Shown here piece after piece: positions 16,485 to 24,316 of a DNA stretch of 28,395 bases. The stretch's first letter is position 1, and the number at the start of each line of letters is the position of its first letter. Made by a program: the position numbers and the translations under genes. The stretch covers positions 1,379 through 29,773 of the forward strand of contig DBWG01000067.1 of NCBI GenBank assembly GCA_002308635.1. The letters are read 5' to 3'. The notes beneath the pieces were generated by a model. That model did no database searches. It had not been told where the DNA came from and was given only the letters and a program-made list of their open reading frames with translations. Source of the DNA: Ruminococcaceae bacterium UBA1244. Lineage in GTDB: Bacteria; Bacillota; Clostridia; Oscillospirales; Acutalibacteraceae.

Positions 16485-16865
16485 TTATAAGATATTGTAA
16501 AAGGTCGGATATTCCATATCCCGGTAATCTCTTATCAGTTCAAGTGAAGAACTGCAGTATACATAAAATGATGTAAGGTCGTTGTTGATGAGATAGTATT
16601 TCGACTTGTTAATGCACTGTTCTATCTCATCAAGCTTTCTGTGAGACACAAAAAGGAACATGGTTTCAAGCCGGCTGTGAAGAAGCTTTTGAGCTTCATT
16701 TATCTCGTCTATTGCTCGGTCTGTCTTTCCCTCTTCCGCAGACTCAAATGATGCATCAAGATGATCAATAATACTGTCCGATGTCGTCTTGTTGAGATAA
16801 AACCCAAAAAGTGAGATCAATAATACCGCTCCAAGTACCGAAAGAGCGCCATATAGCCTGTACAA
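16485..16865 (-). CDS. DUF4363 family membrane-anchored protein
   Basis: This 126-residue protein of unknown function has one N-terminal membrane segment (about residues 6-24, GALSVLGAVLLISLFGFYL) and a helical soluble domain that I would place outside the cell, based on the segment's orientation. Size, layout and position directly after a DUF421 gene match the DUF4363 family. The start is TTG 16865: the upstream gene ends two bases before it, and GGAGG inside the last codons of that gene is ten bases away. No ATG serves better. The tight coupling suggests that it forms a complex with the DUF421 protein, but no function is established from the sequence. Confidence 0.78.
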   Translation of the reverse strand: MYRLYGALSVLGAVLLISLFGFYLNKTTSDSIIDHLDASFESAEEGKTDRAIDEINEAQKLLHSRLETMFLFVSHRKLDEIEQCINKSKYYLINNDLTSFYVYCSSSLELIRDYRDMEYPTFYNIL

Positions 16866-16867
16866 GT

Positions 16868-17542
16868 TTATTTGCCCTCCTTTTTTATGATCTGATATGC
16901 TCCGCTGCTGTCTGCCGTCATAATAAATACCTCATCGAGTGAGGTGTTTTCTTTTTTTAGTATCCTTTTGATCTTATCTTTTTCAAGTCCGCAGAACCTC
17001 ATCGAAGAATCTGCAAATTCACCGTCGCTTATAACAACGACCTTCAATTCGCTGGGCTGTGTTTTTATTTTAAGGTCCTTTGCCTTTATGTTGTCGTCCT
17101 GGGACTTTTTCAACACGCTCAGCGTACCGTTGGTCTCTATAACAGCATAAGCGACCTCGGCAATATCGAATATATCCTTTTGCCTGAGCTGACTGAAAAG
17201 ATCCTCTGTGCTGAGACGCAGTTCTTTCATGGCCTTTTGTTCAATAATACCGTTATTTATCACAATTACAGGCTTTCCGCAGACAAGCTTCCTTATCCCT
17301 GATCTTTTCAGCATAAGATAAGAGATAAGTATTTCACACACGAGGAGTATCATTATCGGAACTATACCGCTCAACATAGACTGCTCAGTGTCCTGCATGG
17401 GTATTGTGGCGATGTTTGACATCAGCAGCGTTATTACAAGCTCGCTTGTCTGCATTTCGCTGATCTGTCTTTTTCCCATCATCCTCACGGCAAACAGTAT
17501 CAGCACATACAGTATTATAGTTCTGATTACAGAAATTATCAT
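16868..17542 (-). CDS. DUF421 (YetF/YdfS-like) membrane protein
   Basis: This is a 224-residue protein with three N-terminal membrane segments (about residues 3-20, 35-50 and 57-78) and two cytoplasmic YetF-type alpha/beta repeats. Family marks are GKRQISEMQTSELVITLL at 23-40, the RQKDIFDIAEVAYAVIETNG segment and LSVLKK. ATG 17542 follows AGGA nine bases upstream. DUF421 proteins occur in the spore inner membrane of Bacillaceae (for example the 2Duf protein of spoVA2mob), which affects spore heat resistance and permeability; here it is divergent from a germination operon, 127 bases apart. A spore-membrane role is inference. Confidence 0.85.
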   Translation of the reverse strand: MIISVIRTIILYVLILFAVRMMGKRQISEMQTSELVITLLMSNIATIPMQDTEQSMLSGIVPIMILLVCEILISYLMLKRSGIRKLVCGKPVIVINNGIIEQKAMKELRLSTEDLFSQLRQKDIFDIAEVAYAVIETNGTLSVLKKSQDDNIKAKDLKIKTQPSELKVVVISDGEFADSSMRFCGLEKDKIKRILKKENTSLDEVFIMTADSSGAYQIIKKEGK

Positions 17543-17669
17543 TCGTTACCATCCTATCTGTTGTTTGCTTTTATTCTTTGCCAAAAACCGCATTATAATT
17601 CCGATGGAATGTATATTTTTTTCTGCTGTGAAAAAAATATAGATGTAATAAAATTTCGGAGGAGATACG

Positions 17670-19208
17670 TTGTATAAGTTTATAAAAAATATCATCGAAA
17701 TGTACTCCCAAAAACCGCAGAAGGGTTATGTTCAGACATTTAAAAAACTGTCATCCTCACTTGCGGAAAATCTTTCAGCACTTCGGACAGTGTTTAATCA
17801 AAGCGCCGATCTCACTATCAGAGAGCTGAGTATTTCCGGCATCCCTGCAGCAGTGATAACCATAGATAATATGATCGACAAACAGGTGCTGGGTGAAAGC
17901 ATAATGTCGCCTCTTTTATCATTTAAGTATATTGGTTCAGAAAAGGGATTGTTGGAAAAGATAAAGCTTCAGGTCCTTTACACTGCCGAACTTCTTGAAC
18001 TCAGCAGTATAGAAGAACTTTCTTTAAAGATCATGTCCGGTTTTGCCGCAATTCTTATTGACGGATGTGAAAATGCTGTATCTGTCGGGATACAGGGCTA
18101 TGCAAGCAGAGGAGTATCAGAGCCTGAGTCGGATATTGTGCAGAGAGGTTCAAGGGAAGGCTTTGTTGAAAGCGTCAGAGTCAATATGACAATGATAAGG
18201 AGGAGACTGAAAAATCCCGAGCTGAAATTTGAAACGATGACTGTCGGCAAAACAAGCCGCACCGAAACCGCACTTTGTTATCTTACAGGGACCGTATCGC
18301 ATGAGATACTCGACGAACTAAAAAACAGGCTGAGAAACATCCCGCTTGAAACGGTATTGGCATCAGGTTATCTCGTGCCGTTTTTGGAGGACAAGGGAAG
18401 CGGTTCTTTTTTCAGCAGTATAGGTGTGACGGAAAGACCGGATACAGTCTGCGGAAAGCTGACGGAAGGAAGAATAGCAGTTCTTGTTGACGGAGTGCCT
18501 TCCGCATTGATAGTGCCGTATATTTTTGCCGAGCATTTTCAGTCGCTCGATGATTATTCCAACAGGGCATATTTTGCGACTTTTACACGCATACTGAAAT
18601 ACTGTGCTTTTTTTATTTCGATACTTCTTCCCGGAATATTTGTTTCTCTCGGAACATACGATCCCGAAGTGTTCCCGCCGATCATGCTTAACAAGATCGC
18701 TTCATCAATAGCAGCAACTCCACTTTCACTGACGACCGAAACTATCGTCATCCTGTTCATTTATGAGATAATGCGTGAAGCAGGACTAAGGATGCCGCAG
18801 CCTCTCGGATATGCCGTGAGCATAGTCGGCGGACTTGTTATCGGAGATACAGCGGTCAATGCCGGACTTATTGGTGCCCCGACACTAATGGTGGTCGCAA
18901 TAAGTGCGATAAGCTCGTATGTAGTCCCTGATCTTTATGCGCCAAGCGCAATGCTGAGAATGATCTTTACCATAATAGGCGGCGCTTTCGGGATCTGGGG
19001 AATATCAGTGATGCTGAGCATACTTCTTGTTGACATTTGCGGTAAAACCAGCTTTGGAGTTCCGTATACCTCACCGGTAACACCGATGAGTTCTGTAGTT
19101 TTGAGAGATGTTGTGATACGTGCCGGATGGAAGACCCTTTCACAAAAAACAGAAAAGGTTCAGGATCTTCCGGGAACCGATCTCAAAGGAGCTGATAAAA
19201 ACGAATAA
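17670..19208 (+). CDS. Spore germination protein, GerA/SpoVAF family (GerAA-type subunit)
   Basis: GerAA-type proteins form the channel-forming subunit of nutrient germinant receptors in the spore inner membrane. The 512-residue protein has a soluble N-terminal region (about 1-300) and a membrane domain of about five segments (from residue 308 on). The family segment with Glu151-Pro152 and downstream R-x-G-x-R-E-G-F, then N-x-x-x-I-R-R-R, is present. The start is TTG 17670 with GGAGGAG seven bases upstream. A GerAB-type reading frame follows with its ATG seven bases past the stop, giving a two-gene germination operon. SpoVAF is an alternative name for close relatives; the adjacent GerAB/GerAC sequence argues for a receptor A subunit. 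Confidence 0.9.
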   Translation: MYKFIKNIIEMYSQKPQKGYVQTFKKLSSSLAENLSALRTVFNQSADLTIRELSISGIPAAVITIDNMIDKQVLGESIMSPLLSFKYIGSEKGLLEKIKLQVLYTAELLELSSIEELSLKIMSGFAAILIDGCENAVSVGIQGYASRGVSEPESDIVQRGSREGFVESVRVNMTMIRRRLKNPELKFETMTVGKTSRTETALCYLTGTVSHEILDELKNRLRNIPLETVLASGYLVPFLEDKGSGSFFSSIGVTERPDTVCGKLTEGRIAVLVDGVPSALIVPYIFAEHFQSLDDYSNRAYFATFTRILKYCAFFISILLPGIFVSLGTYDPEVFPPIMLNKIASSIAATPLSLTTETIVILFIYEIMREAGLRMPQPLGYAVSIVGGLVIGDTAVNAGLIGAPTLMVVAISAISSYVVPDLYAPSAMLRMIFTIIGGAFGIWGISVMLSILLVDICGKTSFGVPYTSPVTPMSSVVLRDVVIRAGWKTLSQKTEKVQDLPGTDLKGADKNE

Positions 19209-19215
19209 AAAACAG

Positions 19216-20910
19216 ATGGTGACCTCAGGGCAGTTTTTCACGCTCTTGTTTGTTTGCAGGCTGTCGCTGACGATTTTGTATTCATCACGTATATCCGGAA
19301 TAATTTCACTAAAGGAACTTATACTGCCATTGATGATATCAGCGCCCATAATGCTCCTTATGCTTATTCCCGAACTCATTCTGATAGGTTCAGAGAGAAA
19401 AAATACAGCGGCCGACATAAAGACGGGGATATTTTGCAGCGGAAAAACAGTTTCTTTATTTTACGGGAGTTATTTTTTGCTTTCAGCCGTGTATGGTATC
19501 CTGACGATGATAGATTTTATGAATGATATTCTTCCGGAAGGAGTAAACGCAAAGATACTGCTGTCATTTCTTATTGCCGGGTGCATCTATGCTGCAGTAA
19601 AGGGAGTAGAAGCAGTTTCGAGGATGTCGCTTATAGTGCTGATGCTTTTTATTCTTGCAGCGGTAATTTTGGCACTGTATCTTTTTCCGGGGTATTCATC
19701 ATCAAGGCTTATTCCGGCGGACAGTTTGTTTTCTTTTAGTGTTTTTGACGGAGTTGTGTTCATGATCTCAAGGATGAACGCTGCTGCGGCTATCGGAGTA
19801 TTTTCTGAAAATATAAAGGGCAGTCTGAAAAAGGGAACCGTATTTTTTATCTTTCTGAGCATGATCTTCACGCTTTTCTCAGTGATACTGATGAGCGGTT
19901 CTGCCGGCGGTTATCTTGACAAACAGAATTTTCAGATATTCCGCTCAATAGATGCCTCATCCGTACTGCAAAGGATAGTTCCATTTTTCATACTTGTTGC
20001 GGTATGCAGTATATTCTGTGAAATAACGCTGTTTATCATTGCGGCATCAAAGTGTCTGACTGTTCCTGCAAAAAAGCTGAATGAAAAAACCATGTCATTT
20101 TTACTTGGAGCAGTTCTTATAATCATCATAGTTTTCCTTCCTTCTGAAAATATCCACGAGTTATTTTTCCGTAAGTATCTCTGGGGAGGAGCTGCCGTTT
20201 TGTTTGTGACCATAGTTCCGGCACTCATCCTGACATCTCATAAACTGCGGCGCAAAAATAAGAGAAAAAAACGTATCATACCGGCAGCTGTGATCGGGAT
20301 GACCATTGCTGTGACAGTATTTATTTCGGGATGCAGCAAAATCCAACTCAACAACCGTATTATTGTTCAGGGGATCGGAATAGACAAAACTGCTGAAGGA
20401 TATAAGCTTACGGTGATCGAGCTTGATACGGATGACCCCAAAAAAGAAAACACCGTCAGAATGGTTTACTCTGAGGGCGTGAGCGTTGAACAGGCGGTCA
20501 TATCTTTAGAGCAGCAGCGTGGAAGAAAACTTCTTCTCGCTCAATGTATGTTTATTACTATGAACAAACCGGCGAGTGTTGATAATAAGAACACGCTTGA
20601 ATATTTTGCGCAAACAAACAATATCCCCAAGTCACTTGATCTCATTACTACAGAGATCGATTCAGAGCAAACGCTTGATACGGCGATAAATAAGCTCGGA
20701 TACAGATCGGAAGATATCAGTGCGCTTTTTGGGAGCAGTGCTGTTGAACAAAACGATGTAAAGTGTACTTTGCTTGATTATATTTCACGGTATGAGACCA
20801 ACGCTGCGGATCTGTCTTTTCCTGTAGCAGCAATAGATTACAGCATCAATGCGCTGAAGATAAGCGGAAGTATCAGAGTCAGTAACGAGGATAATATCAG
20901 TATGAAATAG
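19216..20910 (+). CDS. Fused spore germination GerAB permease and truncated GerAC lipoprotein domain
   Basis: A single 564-residue frame (from ATG 19216) joins two proteins that are normally separate. Residues 1-340 are a GerAB-type transporter of the amino acid permease superfamily with about ten membrane segments. Residues 342-353 are a very basic linker (H-K-L-R-R-K-N-K-R-K-K-R). Residues 354-373 are a hydrophobic signal ending in a lipobox ISG-Cys373, the normal N-terminus of GerAC, and 374-564 match the GerAC N-terminal domain (IIVQGIGIDK, then YKLTV). The GerAC C-terminal domain is missing; the stop falls where it would start. No start codon with a ribosome binding site lies at the junction. 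Translation start is uncertain: the good AAAGGAG (19185-19191) is 24 bases from ATG 19216, so coupling to the upstream gene (stop at 19208) is likely. Function as a receptor subunit is unproven. Confidence 0.82.
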   Translation: MVTSGQFFTLLFVCRLSLTILYSSRISGIISLKELILPLMISAPIMLLMLIPELILIGSERKNTAADIKTGIFCSGKTVSLFYGSYFLLSAVYGILTMIDFMNDILPEGVNAKILLSFLIAGCIYAAVKGVEAVSRMSLIVLMLFILAAVILALYLFPGYSSSRLIPADSLFSFSVFDGVVFMISRMNAAAAIGVFSENIKGSLKKGTVFFIFLSMIFTLFSVILMSGSAGGYLDKQNFQIFRSIDASSVLQRIVPFFILVAVCSIFCEITLFIIAASKCLTVPAKKLNEKTMSFLLGAVLIIIIVFLPSENIHELFFRKYLWGGAAVLFVTIVPALILTSHKLRRKNKRKKRIIPAAVIGMTIAVTVFISGCSKIQLNNRIIVQGIGIDKTAEGYKLTVIELDTDDPKKENTVRMVYSEGVSVEQAVISLEQQRGRKLLLAQCMFITMNKPASVDNKNTLEYFAQTNNIPKSLDLITTEIDSEQTLDTAINKLGYRSEDISALFGSSAVEQNDVKCTLLDYISRYETNAADLSFPVAAIDYSINALKISGSIRVSNEDNISMK

Positions 20911-20925
20911 AGGAGAGGTGTCAGC

Positions 20926-20952
20926 TTGACAGAGATCATATTGCTGTTGTAA
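20926..20952 (+). other. Eight-codon relic reading frame behind the ger operon
   Basis: A good ribosome binding site (GGAGAGGTG, 20912-20920) precedes TTG 20926, which opens a frame of only eight codons (MTEIILLL) before TAA. Such a site with almost no gene behind it looks like the 5' remnant of a lost fourth ger gene, or may be a leader peptide. The frame overlaps the promoter of the next gene. Confidence 0.35.
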
Positions 20953-20955
20953 AAT
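20926..20955 (+). promoter_or_regulatory. Promoter of the DUF5131-DUF4186 gene
   Basis: A perfect -35 TTGACA (20926-20931) and TAAAAT (20950-20955) are 18 bp apart. Predicted transcription start near 20962 leaves about 20 bases before the ATG at 20982, including AAAAGGGA. It makes the following gene independent of the germination operon. Confidence 0.7.
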
Positions 20956-20981
20956 ATAGTCAATGAAAAGGGATGATAAAA

Positions 20982-22112
20982 ATGATGGACTGGAATCCGT
21001 GGCACGGGTGCAGAAAAATAAGCGAAGGCTGTCTTAACTGCACAGTTTTTGGAAGAAACGAAAGATACAGGGGAGACGGAACAAGAGTCGAAACAACAAA
21101 GGATTTTCACCTGCCGGTGATGAGAAGAAAAAACATGGTCTTTAAGCTTGTAAGTCTCGATAACCCGATATATGTATGTCTGACGTCTGATTTTTTTATT
21201 GAGGATGCCGACAAATGGCGGGATTATGCCTGGAATATCTTCCGTTACAGAAAGGATCTGCAGTTCAGGATAATCACAAAGCGTGTTGAGCGCATTGAAC
21301 AGTGCCTTCCCAAGAACTGGGGGCCGGGATATATGAATGTTACACTTGTCTGTTCCTGCGAGAACCAGAAAAGAACTGACGAAAGAGTGCCGATACTTCT
21401 TGATCTTCCTTTTCAGAGAAAGGAAATACTCCATGAGCCTATGCTTGAAAGCATAGAAATAGAAAGATACCTTGAGAGCGGCGAAATTGCCGCTGTGACC
21501 TGCGGCGGTGAGTATGGAAAGGACGTAAGGATATGCAAATACGACTGGATACTTCACACAAGGGAACAGTGCCTGAAACACAATGTAGAGTTCCGATTCA
21601 AACAGACGGGTTCAAAATTCATCAAAAACAAACGAATGTACCGTATTGAACGCAATCTGCAGGAGAGTCAGGCCCAAAAAGCCAATATAGACTTTGTTCC
21701 TGAAAAAGAAGATGACGGCACTACTCCGTTTGACAGTCCGCTGCTGCAATGTTCAAAATCGCCGTACAGAAGCAGTCTGCGCCTGAGTCAGGAAGAAATT
21801 GCATACTATGAGAAAAGGGGCTTTGATGGGATACGCAGAGAGGCGTTTGATATCATAAGAGCAAATATCGCTCCTGCATATATCAAAAATGACGGAAGAC
21901 AGACTCCGGACAGCGGACATCCGATCTATGTTTCACAGCACGCAACAGCAAGCTGCTGCAGGAAGTGTATACAAAAACATCATCAGATACCAAGCGGAAG
22001 AAAGATGACCGAAACGGAAGTCAATTATATTGTTGACTTGAATATGGAATGGCTTAAAAGATACTTTTTTCATGGCGGGAACGGTTTCAAAAGAATAAAA
22101 GAGCCATATTAA
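20982..22112 (+). CDS. DUF5131 (Gp37/Gp68-like) and DUF4186 fusion protein
   Basis: This 376-residue protein has two recognisable halves. Residues 1 to about 235 are a DUF5131/phage Gp37-Gp68-like domain with the N-terminal motif W-x-P-W-H-G-C10-x6-C17-x2-C20, then WRDYAWNIF, ITKR and CGGEYG. Residues about 267-376 are a DUF4186 domain: NDGRQTP, HPIYVSQHATAS with Cys325, Cys326 and Cys329, then IPSGR and a final NMEWLKRYF. Both halves carry Cys/His clusters, so metal binding is plausible; neither family has a known reaction. ATG 20982 is chosen because AAAAGGGA is eight bases upstream; ATG 20973 abuts that site. The gene has its own promoter and a terminator, and no partner such as TcmP is nearby. 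It may be horizontally acquired. Confidence 0.85.
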   Translation: MMDWNPWHGCRKISEGCLNCTVFGRNERYRGDGTRVETTKDFHLPVMRRKNMVFKLVSLDNPIYVCLTSDFFIEDADKWRDYAWNIFRYRKDLQFRIITKRVERIEQCLPKNWGPGYMNVTLVCSCENQKRTDERVPILLDLPFQRKEILHEPMLESIEIERYLESGEIAAVTCGGEYGKDVRICKYDWILHTREQCLKHNVEFRFKQTGSKFIKNKRMYRIERNLQESQAQKANIDFVPEKEDDGTTPFDSPLLQCSKSPYRSSLRLSQEEIAYYEKRGFDGIRREAFDIIRANIAPAYIKNDGRQTPDSGHPIYVSQHATASCCRKCIQKHHQIPSGRKMTETEVNYIVDLNMEWLKRYFFHGGNGFKRIKEPY

Positions 22113-22115
22113 TAA

Positions 22116-22155
22116 AAAATATGCCGGCACACTATGAAATGTACCGGCATATTTT
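22116..22155. terminator. Bidirectional intrinsic terminator between convergent genes
   Basis: A perfect 12-bp inverted repeat (22116-22127 with 22144-22155), 16-base loop, has A/T tracts on both outer sides. It lies three bases past the DUF5131-DUF4186 stop and five bases from the end of the minus-strand dehydrogenase gene, so it can end both units. Confidence 0.88.
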
Positions 22156-22160
22156 ATTTA

Positions 22161-23360
22161 TTATTCAACAAGTTCAGGATCAAAGCTTTCTTTCCAGGGA
22201 AGTCCGAATTTATTGAGAGCGTCCATAAAGGGATCGGGATCAAACTCTTCGATATTATGAACACCGGGCTTGTTCCATTTTCCTGTAAGCAGCATAGCAG
22301 CGCCGATCATTGCTGGAACGCCGGTCGTATATGAAATAGCCTGAGAACCGACTTCCTTGTAGCATTCCTGATGATCGCAGACATTATAAAGATAATATGT
22401 CTTGTCCTTACCGTCTTTCTTTCCGATAAAGATACAGCCGATGTTTGTTTTGCCGACTGTTCTCGGACCGAGAGAAGCAGGGTCGGGGAGTACAGCTTTA
22501 AGGAACTGCAGCGGAACGATCTTTTTGCCTTCAAAGTCGATAGGCTCAATAGAAGTCATGCCGACATTTTCAAGACACTTGAGGTGTGTGAGATAGCTCT
22601 GTCCGAATGTCATAAAGAAACGGATACGCTTGATGCCCTTGATGTTGAGTGCAAGTGATTCAAGCTCCTCGTGATGGAGAAGGTACATATCTTTCGGACC
22701 GATCTCAGGGAAGTTGTAGACTCTTTTGATCTCCATAGGCTCAGTTTCGACCCATTTGCCGTCCTCAATATAGCTGCCCTTTGCGGATACTTCACGGATG
22801 TTTATTTCCGGATTGAAGTTTGTAGCGAAAGGATAGCCGTGATCGCCTGCGTTGCAGTCAAGGATGTCGATATAGTTTATCTCATCAAACTGGTGCTTCA
22901 TGGCATAAGCGCTGAAAACTCCTGTAACTCCCGGATCGAAGCCGCTGCCAAGAAGTGCGGTAATTCCAGCTTTTTCAAATCGCTCACGATAAGCCCACTG
23001 CCAGCTGTATTCAAACTTTGCGGTGTCAAGCGGCTCATAGTTTGCGGTGTCAACGTAGTTTACCTTTGTTGCAAGACAAGCATCCATTATTGTAAGATCC
23101 TGATAGGGCAGAGCAAGGTTTACAACAACGTCAGGCTTGAAGCTGTTGATAAGTGCGATAAGCTCGTCAACATTGTCTGCATTTACCTGAGCGGTAGAGA
23201 TCTTTGTTTTACCGCCGTCAAGTTTTGCTTTGAGAGCATCACATTTTGATTTTGTTCTGCTCGCAATACATATTTCCTCAAAAACGTCCGGATTCTGACA
23301 GCACTTGTGTATGCACACACTTGCCACGCCGCCTGCACCGATTATCAATGCCTTTCCCAT
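22161..23360 (-). CDS. Saccharopine dehydrogenase-like carboxy(nor)spermidine dehydrogenase
   Basis: Members of this branch of the saccharopine dehydrogenase family reductively couple aspartate semialdehyde to putrescine or diaminopropane with NADPH, giving carboxyspermidine or carboxynorspermidine. The 399-residue protein has an N-terminal Rossmann fold (IIGAGGVASV), the GSGFDPGVTG segment near residue 140, and a C-terminal region ending GLPWKESFDPELVE, all typical of the bacterial polyamine enzyme rather than yeast saccharopine reductase. ATG 23360 follows GGAGG nine bases upstream; speE ends 26 bases before it. It is the last gene of the operon: the expected decarboxylase partner (NspC) is absent. 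Substrate assignment rests on family and context. Confidence 0.85.
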   Translation of the reverse strand: MGKALIIGAGGVASVCIHKCCQNPDVFEEICIASRTKSKCDALKAKLDGGKTKISTAQVNADNVDELIALINSFKPDVVVNLALPYQDLTIMDACLATKVNYVDTANYEPLDTAKFEYSWQWAYRERFEKAGITALLGSGFDPGVTGVFSAYAMKHQFDEINYIDILDCNAGDHGYPFATNFNPEINIREVSAKGSYIEDGKWVETEPMEIKRVYNFPEIGPKDMYLLHHEELESLALNIKGIKRIRFFMTFGQSYLTHLKCLENVGMTSIEPIDFEGKKIVPLQFLKAVLPDPASLGPRTVGKTNIGCIFIGKKDGKDKTYYLYNVCDHQECYKEVGSQAISYTTGVPAMIGAAMLLTGKWNKPGVHNIEEFDPDPFMDALNKFGLPWKESFDPELVE

Positions 23361-23386
23361 TTTAACATTCCTCCGTTATAAAATAA

Positions 23387-24253
23387 TTAGTGGTCGGCGA
23401 AAGCCTCGCCCTCCATAAGCTGTTTCGTAACATAAGTAGGCAGTGCAAAAGCACCAAGATGAAGCCTTGTATTGTAATAATTCGTGTCTATAGAAAGCCT
23501 GTTCCATTTTCCTTCGTCAAGGTCGTGAGTGGGATGGTACTTCTTTGACGCAAAACCGAACAGCCAGTGTCCTGAAGGATAAGTCGGGATATGCGCCTGA
23601 TAGACCTTACAGACAGGGAAGAACTGGAGAATTTTTTTGTGAGCCTGTTTCATAGCACGGGAATAAGTGTTGTAGAACGGGCTTTCGTGCTGATTGACAA
23701 GAATACCGTCTTCCGTCAGAGCCTTGAAGCAGTTGCCGTAAAATTCAGAGGTAAAAAGTCCCTCGCCAGGACCGAATGGGTCGGTAGAATCTACGATTAT
23801 AAGATCATATTCGTTTGTTACGCCTCTTACATAACGCAGACCGTCAGCAATATGGATATTCACTCTGGGATCATCCAGTTTGCAGGCAACAGTAGGCAGA
23901 AATTCCTTGCAGGCATCAACGACCATCCTGTCTATCTCGACCAGATCAATTTTTTCTATTGTCCTGTATTTAACAAGCTCCCTGACAGTACCTCCGTCGC
24001 CGGCACCGATAACGAGGACTTTTTTAATATCAGGGTTGACCGCCATAGGCACATGGGTTATCATCTCGTGATAGATGAACTCATCCTTTTGCGTCAGCAT
24101 TACCCTGTCGTCAAGCACAAGTACATCACCGAATTCGGGAGTACTGAATATTTCAATACGCTGAAACTCCGACTGAGCTGAATACTTCTGCTTGTCGCAG
24201 CGTATAGAGAACCGGACATTTTTTGTCTGTTCCTCAGTATACCACATTTCCAA
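23387..24253 (-). CDS. speE: Polyamine aminopropyltransferase (spermidine synthase)
   Basis: SpeE transfers the aminopropyl group from decarboxylated S-adenosylmethionine to putrescine to make spermidine and methylthioadenosine. The 288-residue protein has the beta-barrel N-terminal domain and a Rossmann methyltransferase-like core with VIGAGDGGTVRE (from residue 81) and the catalytic Asp155 in DSTDPFGPGEGLF. TTG 24253 is the start: GGAGG is nine bases upstream and MEMWYTEEQT matches the usual MELWFTE opening; ATG 24247 would lose this. It is flanked by the decarboxylase and the dehydrogenase genes in the same operon. Confidence 0.95.
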   Translation of the reverse strand: MEMWYTEEQTKNVRFSIRCDKQKYSAQSEFQRIEIFSTPEFGDVLVLDDRVMLTQKDEFIYHEMITHVPMAVNPDIKKVLVIGAGDGGTVRELVKYRTIEKIDLVEIDRMVVDACKEFLPTVACKLDDPRVNIHIADGLRYVRGVTNEYDLIIVDSTDPFGPGEGLFTSEFYGNCFKALTEDGILVNQHESPFYNTYSRAMKQAHKKILQFFPVCKVYQAHIPTYPSGHWLFGFASKKYHPTHDLDEGKWNRLSIDTNYYNTRLHLGAFALPTYVTKQLMEGEAFADH

Positions 24254-24316
24254 TAATATCGACCTCCTTTTACTTTTGGGTAAAACTTTTTTCCAAAAAC
24301 CACCGACTTAAAAACA

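Noticed and set aside
17605..17645. Sigma-G type promoter before the germination operon (GTATA at 17611-17615 with AAATATA at 17635-17641)
   Set aside because: The -10 element matches only about 5 of 7 positions and the spacing is off by one. An alternative CATTATA at 17591-17597 has no good -35. Not strong enough to annotate.
20911..20972. Remaining C-terminal part of GerAC after a simple nonsense mutation or frameshift
   Set aside because: All three forward frames stop within about 22 codons and none resembles the GerAC C-terminal domain.
20982..21041. Radical SAM cluster in the DUF5131 part
   Set aside because: The spacing is Cys-x6-Cys-x2-Cys, not the usual Cys-x3-Cys-x2-Cys, and I see no supporting SAM-binding motifs; metal binding is possible but not this assignment.
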